The notes under the pieces were generated by a model that searched no databases, was not told the origin of the DNA, and saw only the letters and a list, made by a program, of their open reading frames with translations. Shown here one piece after another: positions 12,938 to 19,872 of a DNA stretch of 64,000 nt. The translations under genes and the position numbers were made by a program. Every line of letters begins with the position of its first letter. The first letter of the stretch is position 1. Source of the stretch: Pseudogemmobacter faecipullorum (GTDB taxonomy: Bacteria > Pseudomonadota > Alphaproteobacteria > Rhodobacterales > Rhodobacteraceae); contig NZ_JACDXX010000017.1 in the NCBI RefSeq assembly GCF_020539525.1, forward strand, positions 1 to 64,000, written 5' to 3'.

Positions 12938-13129
12938 ATGGCGAACCTTCCAAAGCCCCCCCGGGAACGCACAGCCCGTGCCCTGTGCGCGCACCACGGC
13001 CTGCCGCCGGATGTCACGTTTGAAGGCCGGGCAATGTGGCTGAGCTACCTACCGCAGGTCGATGCTGTGCTGCGGACCGCGCTCAGGGATGAGGACTGGG
13101 CGGTGATGGTGGAGGCGGAGCTGGGGTAA
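12938..13129 (+). CDS. Small hypothetical protein (63 aa)
   Basis: ATG 12938 follows AGGGAG. The product begins MANLPKPPRERTARALCAHH, continues GLPPDVTFEGRAMWLSYLPQVDAVLRTALRDEDW and ends AELG. It is soluble with no known motif. Third in a row of small plus-strand genes, its ribosome site and start are clear. Confidence 0.55.
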   Translation: MANLPKPPRERTARALCAHHGLPPDVTFEGRAMWLSYLPQVDAVLRTALRDEDWAVMVEAELG

Positions 13130-13291
13130 ACATTGAGCAAGAAGGACGCGACGGAGCCTCTAACCCAGGATTGAGTCAGTTGGCGAAATGTAGGGTAAGC
13201 TGCCGCAAATGCCGAGCGCATGTTTTCAATCTGTTGCAGAATCACAGATCCACGTGAAGACTTCGCTCAATTACTCCTGAAAGCGATTTTC

Positions 13292-14182
13292 ATGTTAAAC
13301 CAGCCGATTAGCATCTACCTAGAGCTGAAGCCCGGCGAGACCGCGGAGCTTGCCATTGTCGCACGCGCAGCTCTTGACCTAGATAGAGCATTCCGGGAGT
13401 TAGCCTTCCTTTTTGATCCCAGTGCGAAAGTGCAGCTGGACCTCGTGGAGGGTGAAGTCGGAAGCCTAAATCTAAAGGCGATAATTCGCGGTGCCACCGA
13501 TAGAAAAACCCTTACCGGGGTTGCGGCAGCGCTAGCCCTTACGGTGATGTCAGATATCAGGGGATATTCCGTCGGGAAGGTGATCGATTACATCACTGGC
13601 CAATCCGAAGATGCCCAGTCGCTTTCAGATGATGATATTGACCGAATAGCTCGCAAGGTAGTCGAGGTTTCAAAGGCACCACAGGTTCAGAAACCCGTAC
13701 GTCAGTTTTACAAAGAGATATCGAGTGATCAGTCAATTACTGGAGTTGGGGCCAGCCTTGAGGAGGACGCCCAGCGCCCTGAAATTATTATCCCAAGAAG
13801 TGATTTTCTCTCTCGATCTGGCGAGACATCGGAAGTCGATGACCTAACCGCGCCTAGCTATCGAGAGGAGATTGAAACCAAAGATCTTGTGCTCATCAGT
13901 CCCGTGCTTCTTGAAAAAGAAAGCAACTGGAAATTTGCATTCGATGGTCAGAGCTTTAGCGCACGTATGAAGGATTTGGCTTTCCTCGCCCGGTTGTTAA
14001 GTGGGCGCGAGAGGGTTTCGATGGTGGCAGGCGTAATCCTAACAGTCCGGATGGAAACTGTCTCGGAAATGGCTGGGGGAGTTTGGATAGTAAAGAAAAG
14101 GTCAATTCTAGAGGTACTGACAGTAGGATCCAAAAGCCAGCAAGGCCGCTTGAACTTACTTCCGAAGGATGGCGACCAATAA
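13292..14182 (+). CDS. Unknown 296-residue accessory protein, probable moron
   Basis: More AT-rich and with different codon use than the neighbouring phage and host genes. The N-terminal 130 residues form a compact domain (ISIYLELKPGETAELAIVARAALDLDRAFREL; LDLVEGEVGSLNLKAIIRG; ALALTVMSDIRGYSVGKVIDYITG). An acidic linker and a C-terminal beta-rich domain (WKFAFDGQSFSARMKDLAFLARLLSGRERVSMVAGVILTVRME) follow. No enzyme motif is recognised; one short hydrophobic stretch near 100. Cargo of this kind between repressor and early genes often serves exclusion or defence, but that is inference. The start at 13292 is chosen by composition. ATG 13220 is also in frame. Confidence 0.65.
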   Translation: MLNQPISIYLELKPGETAELAIVARAALDLDRAFRELAFLFDPSAKVQLDLVEGEVGSLNLKAIIRGATDRKTLTGVAAALALTVMSDIRGYSVGKVIDYITGQSEDAQSLSDDDIDRIARKVVEVSKAPQVQKPVRQFYKEISSDQSITGVGASLEEDAQRPEIIIPRSDFLSRSGETSEVDDLTAPSYREEIETKDLVLISPVLLEKESNWKFAFDGQSFSARMKDLAFLARLLSGRERVSMVAGVILTVRMETVSEMAGGVWIVKKRSILEVLTVGSKSQQGRLNLLPKDGDQ

Positions 14183-14314
14183 TGTAATCACAGCAAGGCC
14201 CACAACCACGTAGTGTCCCATCGGGCGCCCAACAGCATCGATTAGAAGGGAAGCGCAGATCGCAACGGCCACCATCATCAACAGAACTGCGATCCACTGG
14301 CGCACTTCTGTCAC
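14156..14314 (-). CDS. Two-helix membrane microprotein (52 aa)
   Basis: GTG 14314 follows GGAGCAAGG. The product has two hydrophobic helices, WIAVLLMMVAVAICASLLI and YVVVGLAVITLLVAIL, joined by DAVGRPMGH, and ends RK. It runs convergent to the 13292 gene and overlaps its last 27 bases. It resembles holin-sized or small toxin/immunity membrane proteins in shape only. Located among lysogen-type genes and far from lysis genes, so holin function is doubtful. Confidence 0.5.
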   Translation of the reverse strand: MTEVRQWIAVLLMMVAVAICASLLIDAVGRPMGHYVVVGLAVITLLVAILRK

Positions 14315-14403
14315 CCCTTGCTCCGAATCCAATGTTGCGCACGAGTCATCACCTATCCTAGTGATATTTCTAACGCACTAGCAAACCGTAAAGGCCACAC
14401 TTA

Positions 14404-14474
14404 ACTGCCGAAGGCAGTATCGTTGCTGGTCCAGAATATTGCCCCACCTGCCTGCCTAGCCCTCACCGGCAGGC
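14404..14474. terminator. Two hairpins after the HD-hydrolase gene
   Basis: ACTGCC-GAA-GGCAGT (14404-14418) is a tight perfect hairpin. GCCTGCC (14450-14456) pairs with GGCAGGC (14468-14474), starting five bases after the minus-strand stop at 14479. They probably end the minus-strand transcript running through 15443-14479. No T-run is present. Confidence 0.4.
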
Positions 14475-14478
14475 TTCT

Positions 14479-14895
14479 TCATGCGGCCAACTGCGCCAGC
14501 GCTCGCTGATATTTCTCCAGCCGCTCCAGATCACGGCTCGATAGCTCCTTGATGCGTGTCAGATCGCAGTTGTCCCGCAGGTCCAGGATCTTTACTGCCC
14601 GACCCAGCGGATCACGCCCGGCCCGGTCGATAAAGTCGGGGTAATCCTCACCGTCACGCTTTGTCACAGCCTGCAACCCTGAAGCTTGAGCGTCAGTCAG
14701 ACCTTCGGCGCGCAGCTGTTCCAGTGTCCAGTCGCTATCCTCCACTACATCATGCAGGACCGCGACGACCCGCTCATCTGCCGTTGATGCCCCAAGCATG
14801 ACCCGGAGTGGGTGAAGGATGTAGGGTTGTCCGCCACGGTCCATCTGTCCGGCATGTGCTGTGGCGGCGATCTGAATGGCTCTATCAAGCTGCAT
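14479..14895 (-). CDS. HD-domain hydrolase, RelA/SpoT-HD or MESH1-like (138 aa)
   Basis: ATG 14895 follows AGGAGG. It has the RSH hydrolase signature: AHAGQMDRGGQPYILHPLRV (H28), then VLHDVVEDSDW (H48, D49, E52, D53), then an aspartate-containing KILDLRDN near 110. In SpoT/MESH1 these bind manganese and remove pyrophosphate from (p)ppGpp or phosphate from NADPH. No synthetase, TGS or ACT domain is present, and the size is slightly short for a hydrolase-only RSH. In a prophage such an enzyme could lower alarmone levels or modify nucleotides. Substrate not provable from sequence. Confidence 0.75.
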   Translation of the reverse strand: MQLDRAIQIAATAHAGQMDRGGQPYILHPLRVMLGASTADERVVAVLHDVVEDSDWTLEQLRAEGLTDAQASGLQAVTKRDGEDYPDFIDRAGRDPLGRAVKILDLRDNCDLTRIKELSSRDLERLEKYQRALAQLAA

Positions 14896-14982
14896 GGATC
14901 CTCCTGACACTGCTCCATCATGCCAGATGCCACGGCTCGGGCAACACCTCACCGGCTGGCTTTTTATATGAGGCTCGCGTGG

Positions 14983-15207
14983 TCAGGCGTCATCTTCAGG
15001 CAGGCTGGGCTCTTCCAGTTCGCTTACCGCCCGCATAAGGCGTGCGGACTGGTTCTGGCCCGACATCGTTGACTCAGGGGCCCGTGGGCGACCAGCATCC
15101 GCTTGGCAATCGCGTAGGCCCTGATCTCGCCGAACCTCTTCATCCTGCATAGCCGGCACCGAAGCTGACGGCCGGATCACATTTGGGCTATCCCCAGCTT
15201 TCTTCAT
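14983..15207 (-). CDS. Small polar hypothetical protein (74 aa)
   Basis: ATG 15207 follows GGAGGG. An upstream in-frame start at 15261 would run into the neighbouring leader. It begins MKKAGDSPNVIRPSASVPAM and contains charged stretches (QDEEVRRDQGLRD) and an acidic end (ELEEPSLPEDDA). It is probably disordered. It lies between the P/Q-rich microprotein and the HD hydrolase on the same strand, so likely co-transcribed. Confidence 0.5.
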   Translation of the reverse strand: MKKAGDSPNVIRPSASVPAMQDEEVRRDQGLRDCQADAGRPRAPESTMSGQNQSARLMRAVSELEEPSLPEDDA

Positions 15208-15272
15208 TGTTCCCTCCAACGAAAGCGGCGGCGAGATTACTCCGCCGCCGCCACATGTCATCTCAGTGCGTT

Positions 15273-15443
15273 TCAGCGCTGCTGCGGCTGGCGCGGCTGG
15301 TCGCTGCCGGGCTGTTTCTGGCCCGGGTTTTGCTGTTCCTGCTGACGCCCCGGATCACCCTCTTGCGGGCGATTGGGGTCACGCACTTGCGGGTTCTTCG
15401 GGTCTTGCGGTTGCTGACGGGTCGGGTCTCTGGGGTCTGCCAT
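15273..15443 (-). CDS. Disordered P/Q/R-rich microprotein (56 aa)
   Basis: ATG 15443 follows AGGAGTATAGGCT. The product begins MADPRDPTRQQPQDPKNPQ and repeats a loose unit D-P-x-x-P/R-Q-x through to DQPRQPQQR. It should be fully disordered, hydrophilic and basic. The repeated D-P-[KNR]-[NR]-P pattern suggests growth by short duplications. No family known. An extended -10 (TGCTAGAAT, minus strand, near 15621-15613) could be its promoter. Confidence 0.55.
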   Translation of the reverse strand: MADPRDPTRQQPQDPKNPQVRDPNRPQEGDPGRQQEQQNPGQKQPGSDQPRQPQQR

Positions 15444-15762
15444 AGCCTATACTCCTGTTAGCGAATATTTGCCGCGTGTCATACGCGACACATAGCTAAC
15501 TGGCATCGGCATGAGTGGATCCGGCCGGCAGATGAGTGATGCCCGATCCCGCTCAAATCGAGCTCGCTGCCAGGCGCGTAACCGCCGGCCCCAGCCCAAC
15601 GCTGACCCTGTGATTCTAGCATGGGTGGCATAGGGCGGAAACATAAATGGGATTATTATCCGATATCTATCTTGACGTAGGATTTTAATCCCACTACCTT
15701 CATCTCAACGCAGCGCTGAAACCTTCGGGCCGATCCTGCGGAAATCAGATGGAGAAACCCCT
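15444..15762. other. Intergenic region with the rightward early promoter
   Basis: No supported gene. It contains the leader of the 15443 gene and the operator pair and promoter at 15648-15700. A minus-strand frame of 65 residues (15644 to 15447) lacks a ribosome site and is not believed. The plus-strand leader from about 15707 to 15762 holds only the ribosome site GGAGAAA. Confidence 0.6.
15648..15700 (+). promoter_or_regulatory. Rightward early promoter with two repressor operators
   Basis: O4 TGGGATTATTATCCGA (15648-15663) and O5 TAGGATTTTAATCCCA (15678-15693) are spaced 30 bases centre to centre. The promoter TTGACG (15672-15677) and TACCTT (15695-15700) has a 17-bp spacer filled by O5. 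The -35, the spacer operator and the -10 closely copy the leftward promoter at 11561-11589, so the same repressor should silence both early operons. The first gene downstream starts at 15763. Confidence 0.75.
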
Positions 15763-16077
15763 GTGACCAGATCCCCCGCATTAACCCTTATCCCGCGTGA
15801 TGCGGGCGCGCTGACCGGCGAAATCCTCGCTGATGGCGCAGACTGTTCCATGGATAATGCCCCTGCCGTGAACGACCTGCAGCGCGTGCTTCGTCTGGCG
15901 GATTTCTTCGCCTATCGCTGCGGCGGCGCCCGCCCCGTCTCGCTTGGCTCCGGCTGCAATGTGATCCCCTTCGCCCGCCCGGAAATCCCGGTCAGCAATG
16001 TGATCCAGTTCGCCAGTCGCCAGAAAACCGACCCCACTCCGCCGACCAATGGTGCACCTGCCGCGCGGGCAGCGTGA
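15763..16077 (+). CDS. First gene of the rightward early operon, hypothetical (104 aa)
   Basis: GTG 15763 follows GGAGAAACCCCT. It is soluble, with MTRSPALTLIPRDAGALTGE, a helix NDLQRVLRLADFFAYRCGG and two related motifs near the end: GCNVIPFARP and SNVIQFASR. The N-V-I-x-F-A-R repeat is distinctive but of unknown meaning. It stands directly behind the operator-controlled promoter, hence probably among the first proteins made on induction. Confidence 0.6.
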   Translation: MTRSPALTLIPRDAGALTGEILADGADCSMDNAPAVNDLQRVLRLADFFAYRCGGARPVSLGSGCNVIPFARPEIPVSNVIQFASRQKTDPTPPTNGAPAARAA

Positions 16078-16184
16078 CCCTCCCCGCGCGCGCCACTTTG
16101 CCCTGAGCGCGCGCACTCCTGCCCCGGGCTGTGCAGCCCACGAGGACCGGCCCGGGGCGCCCCCTTCTTCACCGGAGACCCATC

Positions 16185-16385
16185 ATGGCGCTGATCCACG
16201 AATACTTCACTGATGAGCCCGCCCCTAAGCCTGTGCCCGCCATCGGTGCCCGTCATGTTTTCGTCGCGCTCTTCATGACCTTCGGCCTCGGAGGTCTGAT
16301 CTGGGCCGATCCGATGGGCGCGCTTACCGAGATCGCAGCCGACGACCTGTCGCGCGGGCATTACATCCAGGGGGTGACCCCTTGA
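16185..16385 (+). CDS. Small hypothetical membrane protein (66 aa)
   Basis: ATG 16185 follows GGAGACCCATC. An upstream in-frame start at 16131 has no ribosome site. It starts MALIHEYFTDEPAPKPVPAI, followed by a hydrophobic segment HVFVALFMTFGLGGLIWADPM and a short polar tail. A single-span protein with cytoplasmic N-terminus is likely. Coupled to the next gene through TTGA. Confidence 0.55.
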   Translation: MALIHEYFTDEPAPKPVPAIGARHVFVALFMTFGLGGLIWADPMGALTEIAADDLSRGHYIQGVTP

Positions 16386-16552
16386 CCGATCCTCAGCTGC
16401 GCAAGGCCTGCTGGCTCTCCTACCACCTCGGTGGCGTACTGGCTGCGATGGTACTCATTGCCCTGGGGCTTCCTGACGATACAAAGCCTGGCTGTGAACT
16501 CAGCCTGACGCGCAATGCTTGCGAGACCAACATCGGGGAGACCGCTCCCTGA
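16382..16552 (+). CDS. Small membrane protein with TTG start (56 aa)
   Basis: TTG 16382 overlaps the previous stop (CTTGA), and its own stop overlaps the following ATG (TGATG), so it is read by coupling. The product is MTDPQLRKACWLSYHLGGVLAAMVLIALGLPDDTKPG..., a single hydrophobic span, and ends with a Cys-containing tail (CELSLTRNACETN). The rare start and tight overlaps on both sides support a genuine gene. Confidence 0.5.
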   Translation: MTDPQLRKACWLSYHLGGVLAAMVLIALGLPDDTKPGCELSLTRNACETNIGETAP

Positions 16553-16917
16553 TGGCCCGCTTCGGTAATTTCGCAGGCAAGGGCCCGATGGGTCTCAAGG
16601 GGGAAAAGCCGCTCAAAACGGCCAGAACGGCCAAAGCCCCGCTTCGCCGCGCGGCCCGCGACCAGCTTTGCGCCTTCCGCTTCCGTGGCTGTCAGGTAGT
16701 CGGCACCGTGGCCTGCCATATCCGCCTGCCGAATTTCTGCGGCGTCGCGCTCAAGCCTGACGATCTGTTCATGATTGATGGCTGCGCTAACTGCCACGCG
16801 ATCTTTGATGACCGCTCCCGCTGGCCCGAACACGAGGTCAGCTGGCTAGATCCGCTACGGGCCCTGATGGAAACCCAGGCCCGCCGCAAGGCCGCTGGCC
16901 TGATTTCAATCGACTGA
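16552..16917 (+). CDS. YbcO/DUF1364-like phage nuclease (121 aa)
   Basis: ATG 16552 overlaps the upstream stop. The order of residues matches the DUF1364/YbcO family: DQLCAFRFRGCQVVGTVACHIRLP, then LKPDDLFMIDGCANCHAIFDDR, with zinc-type ligands C40, C47, C78, C81 and catalytic-region H56 and H82, an HNH-like fold. E. coli DLP12 prophage YbcO is a nuclease of this type. The basic 35-residue N-terminus would help DNA binding. Probable role in phage recombination or in damaging host DNA. Confidence 0.75.
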   Translation: MARFGNFAGKGPMGLKGEKPLKTARTAKAPLRRAARDQLCAFRFRGCQVVGTVACHIRLPNFCGVALKPDDLFMIDGCANCHAIFDDRSRWPEHEVSWLDPLRALMETQARRKAAGLISID

Positions 16918-16937
16918 ATTCACAGTTCGGAGGCAGT

Positions 16938-17966
16938 ATGCCCGATATTTTCATGGCCCAGCGCGAGCGGGATCTTTATTCGATCCTGCGCAGCGGCGAC
17001 GTTTCCCGCTGGCACAGCAATCCCGACCTTTCGCATATCCGGGAGAGCGTGGCCGAGCATCACTGCAGGGTCGCGCAGATCATCCGGGCTTTTCACCCTG
17101 CCTGCTCGCGCAATCTGCTCGACGCCGCGCTTCACCATGACTGCGGCGAGATGATCGTCGGCGATCTGCCCTCCCCGTTTAAGACCTCTTCTCCTGCAGC
17201 AGTTGACTTGCATGCGGCGGCAGAAGCGAGAGCACTGGAGGGGATGGGGATCACCATCGACCTGAGCCCCGAGGATGCGCGCTGGCTGAAGTTTGCAGAC
17301 CGGGCTGCGGCGTGGTGGCATGTCCACCACCGGGCCCCTCACATCCTCCAGCGCGCTGACTGGCAGGAGACTCAGGCCTGGCTGATCCGGGGAGGCCTCT
17401 GCTCTAGGTGTCTCTGTCTCCCGTCTCTCACCAGCGCTGGCAGAGGCACCGGGCCCTGCATCGCATACCACCCAGGGCACCGAGGCAGTCGCATGAACGC
17501 GATGACGCCAAACCTTCGCACCGGGGCCGCTGCCCGTCTCACCCCTGCCAATGTCTTCGCAGAGGTGCGCTTGGCTCCCTTCGAATTCCCCGCTTACGCG
17601 TCCGCCATTCAGGCGACTATCGCACGGGACATGATCGAAGACGTGACCAACGAGCAGAAGCGCCGGGGCCTTCGCCCGGGGGCTATGCCTGCAGGCTCTG
17701 TCAAGGTGGCAGTCCAGCGGAACGCAGCAAGGATCGCGCGCACTGTTCAGCAGCAGATCCTGAGGCTCATGGCAGACGCCCCTGGCATCCCGCTCGGGAC
17801 CGCAGATCTGCGCCGGGTAATGGATATCAAACCTGACAAGCTGCGCGAGGTGCTGATGCAGCTGATCAACGAGGGACGGATCACCCGCTCAGGCACCGGG
17901 CCCTACCGCTACCAGCTTACCGAGGCCCAGCGCGATCAAGTCATTTCGTATGGAGAGAGACGGTGA
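16938..17966 (+). CDS. HD phosphohydrolase (YfbR-like) fused to a winged-helix region (342 aa)
   Basis: ATG 16938 follows GGAGGCAGT. The N-terminal 150 residues are an HD-domain nucleotidase of YfbR type: ESVAEHHCRVAQ (H41/H42), HHDCGEMIVGDLPSP (H67, D68, E71, D76), then FADRAAAWW. YfbR removes phosphate from dNMPs. After an odd Cys/Gly/Pro-rich linker (about 153-188), residues from MNAMTPN on form a helical and winged-helix region, KVAVQRNAARIARTVQQQILRLMADAPGIPLGTADLRRVM. The linker looks like read-through of formerly non-coding DNA, so two genes may have merged. An internal start at 17494 could still make the second part alone. Confidence 0.7.
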   Translation: MPDIFMAQRERDLYSILRSGDVSRWHSNPDLSHIRESVAEHHCRVAQIIRAFHPACSRNLLDAALHHDCGEMIVGDLPSPFKTSSPAAVDLHAAAEARALEGMGITIDLSPEDARWLKFADRAAAWWHVHHRAPHILQRADWQETQAWLIRGGLCSRCLCLPSLTSAGRGTGPCIAYHPGHRGSRMNAMTPNLRTGAAARLTPANVFAEVRLAPFEFPAYASAIQATIARDMIEDVTNEQKRRGLRPGAMPAGSVKVAVQRNAARIARTVQQQILRLMADAPGIPLGTADLRRVMDIKPDKLREVLMQLINEGRITRSGTGPYRYQLTEAQRDQVISYGERR

Positions 17967-18589
17967 GCAACCAAACCTGCTTCCTGCGCGACGTGTGCGG
18001 CCACCAAATGACAATCGAGCTGGATCAGGGCGTTCACCGCTCCATTCGGTTCGGGCGGCCAGGATCAAGCTGCTACCATTTCCGGCTCAATACATGGCCC
18101 GGTCACCTCGCCATCAGTGGCGATATGGGAGGCTACATATTCTCCCGCACTTCCGACATGTTTGCATTCTTCCGTGACGTCGAAATGACGGGCCAGATCA
18201 GTCCTCAATACTGGGCTGAGAAGGCGGAGGCAGTCGACCGGCAAGGTGGGCCAAAACGCTTTAGCCTTGAGAAATTGGCCAGCGCTGTCCGCCATGATGC
18301 AGGAGAATGGCAGGTCCGCCTTGGCGACGCCGATAAGATCAGGGCTGAGGTTGATGGGCTGGCAACCAGTGACTTCAGCAACGAGCATGAAGCACACGAG
18401 GCGATACGCGATTTCGAGGCATCGGACGGCAATACCTTCGCCGACTTCGATGCCAGCCTGCGCGATTGGGATCACAATTATCTGTGGCTCTGCCGCGCCA
18501 TCGTCTGGGGCATCAAACAGTACGATCTGCTGAAGGAAGGCCGCACACAAGCCGACCATGACCGGCGCGTGTTGGCCGGTGCCGCATGA
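17963..18589 (+). CDS. Conserved-looking phage protein of unknown function (208 aa)
   Basis: The GTG start at 17963 overlaps the upstream stop as GTGA. The N-terminal half contains CYHFRLNTWPGHLAISGDMGGYIFSRTSDMFAFFRD and ISPQYWAEKAEAV, a pattern I associate with a family found widely in tailed phages and prophages without known function. The C-terminal half is helical and acidic (SNEHEAHEAIRDFEASD), ending DHDRRVLAGAA. No enzyme signature can be named. Confidence 0.65.
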   Translation: MSNQTCFLRDVCGHQMTIELDQGVHRSIRFGRPGSSCYHFRLNTWPGHLAISGDMGGYIFSRTSDMFAFFRDVEMTGQISPQYWAEKAEAVDRQGGPKRFSLEKLASAVRHDAGEWQVRLGDADKIRAEVDGLATSDFSNEHEAHEAIRDFEASDGNTFADFDASLRDWDHNYLWLCRAIVWGIKQYDLLKEGRTQADHDRRVLAGAA

Positions 18590-18768
18590 CCCTCCACTGC
18601 ACCAAAACCGGCCGCCACTGGCTCTGCCGCACATACGGCCAGGCCCGCACCATGTCCCGCGCGCTCGGGCTCACCGACTGGGAATGGTGCCCGGCCGACA
18701 CTGAGCCCGCGACCATGCGGGAGAGGACCACAGAGAGCCGGGAACGGCTGAGATATGGGAGAGGCTGA
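18586..18768 (+). CDS. Small basic phage protein (60 aa)
   Basis: Overlaps both neighbours by one to four bases. It starts MTLHCTKTGRHWLCRTYGQA and contains WEWCPADTEPATMRER, ending in a basic RERLRYGRG. Paired CxxxxxxxxxC and WC residues could bind zinc, but no family is recognised. Confidence 0.5.
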   Translation: MTLHCTKTGRHWLCRTYGQARTMSRALGLTDWEWCPADTEPATMRERTTESRERLRYGRG

Positions 18769-19160
18769 TGAGCGAGACGCAAGATAATCGCTGGAGCTGG
18801 TGGGTCGGAAGCGATGATGAGCGCTTCCATACCGAATGCCAGACGCGCGAAGAGGCAGAAACCATTGCCAAGCGCGATGGCGGGGCGTGGGTGTGCCATG
18901 CATTGTCTGGCGGAAACCTGAAGGCTTCTGACAGCCTCGATATTGAGCGTCTGATTGAAGATATTGATCAGAATATGATCGAAAATTTCGGCAATGAAGA
19001 TGGGGATCCGATCTTTGAGCTGAATGCTGAACAAGAAAAATCGCTGGAGGCCGCGCTGAAGGCTGCTCTCGATAAATGGCAGGAGGAAAATGGCGTGATC
19101 TGCAAGGCGTGGCAGTTCCAAGATTGCGATCCCGCTTTTTATGTGGAGACCACCCCATGA
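18768..19160 (+). CDS. Acidic hypothetical phage protein (130 aa)
   Basis: The stop of the previous gene overlaps ATG 18768 (TGATG). The product begins MSETQDNRWSWWVGSDDERF, has the helix TREEAETIAKRDGG, then VCHALSGGNLKASDSLDIERLIEDIDQNM and LEAALKAALDKWQEENG, and ends in an aromatic FYVETTP. Strongly acidic, perhaps a DNA mimic or small binding protein. No family is assigned. Confidence 0.55.
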   Translation: MSETQDNRWSWWVGSDDERFHTECQTREEAETIAKRDGGAWVCHALSGGNLKASDSLDIERLIEDIDQNMIENFGNEDGDPIFELNAEQEKSLEAALKAALDKWQEENGVICKAWQFQDCDPAFYVETTP

Positions 19161-19252
19161 TCCCGCTCACCACAGCAGACTGCCTCGCCCTCGCAGCCGC
19201 GTATTTCGTCGGCATCCTGACCATGGCCTATGCGCAAGGGAGGGGGGAGTGA
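19157..19252 (+). CDS. 31-residue membrane microprotein
   Basis: ATG 19157 overlaps the previous stop as ATGA, and the stop overlaps the next ATG as TGATG. The product MIPLTTADCLALAAAYFVGI plus LTMAYAQGRGE has one hydrophobic helix. Coupling on both sides in a packed operon is the main evidence; it could also be only a translational bridge. Confidence 0.4.
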   Translation: MIPLTTADCLALAAAYFVGILTMAYAQGRGE

Positions 19253-19872
19253 TGGCGGATAGGCCTATGCCTTTCAGCGCCCCGATGGTGCGCGCCCTGA
19301 TCGAGGGCCGGAAGACCCAGACCAGGCGCATCATTAAAAAGCCCGCCGCGCTGGATGCGCTCAATGCCTTCGGGCCCCAGTTTCTGATCAAGCCGGGCAA
19401 TGCCGATCTGACCGGCTACTCTCCCGGCGACCGGCTCTATGTCCGGGAGGAAGTCCGGTTCTGTTCCCAGATGGACGAAATCAAGCCGAGTAAGCTGTCG
19501 CGCCATGAACCGCGCGTCTATACCGCCGACAGTATGCTTTATGAACCGGCTTGCATGATGATCGAGGCTGGCAAGCGCCGCCCTCCGATGTTCATGCCCC
19601 GCTGGGCATCCCGCCTCACCCTGCTGGTGACCGAGGCCCGGGTCGAGCGGTTGCAGGACTGCAGCGAGGCCGATGCGCGCGCCGAGGGTGTTATCGCCAT
19701 CGGGGCTGAGGAAAGCCCAGACCCGGACGAGCGGTCTTTCGTTTGGGCCTTCAGCCAACTCTGGGACGATATCAACGGCCCCGGCGCGTGGGATGCAAAC
19801 CCATGGGTCGTGGCCGTGAGCTTCACTGTCCACCAGTGCAACATTGATCAGATGCCGGGAGGCGCAGCATGA
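19252..19872 (+). CDS. ASCH-like phage protein (206 aa)
   Basis: It follows a pattern common in phages and prophages: RPMPFSAPMVRALIEGRKTQTRRIIKKP, then GDRLYVREEVRF, MFMPRWASRLTLLVTEARVERLQDCSEADARAEG and LWDDINGPGAWDANPWVVAVSF. This resembles ASCH/PUA-type domains that bind RNA or modified bases. The precise activity is unknown. Starts at ATG 19252 with TGATG overlap. The length is ordinary for such proteins. Confidence 0.7.
   Translation: MADRPMPFSAPMVRALIEGRKTQTRRIIKKPAALDALNAFGPQFLIKPGNADLTGYSPGDRLYVREEVRFCSQMDEIKPSKLSRHEPRVYTADSMLYEPACMMIEAGKRRPPMFMPRWASRLTLLVTEARVERLQDCSEADARAEGVIAIGAEESPDPDERSFVWAFSQLWDDINGPGAWDANPWVVAVSFTVHQCNIDQMPGGAA

Noticed and set aside
15447-15644. 65-residue minus-strand frame
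   Set aside because: Starts beside operator O4 without a ribosome site. The downstream microprotein at 15443 has its own good site, so this stretch is leader or intergenic DNA.
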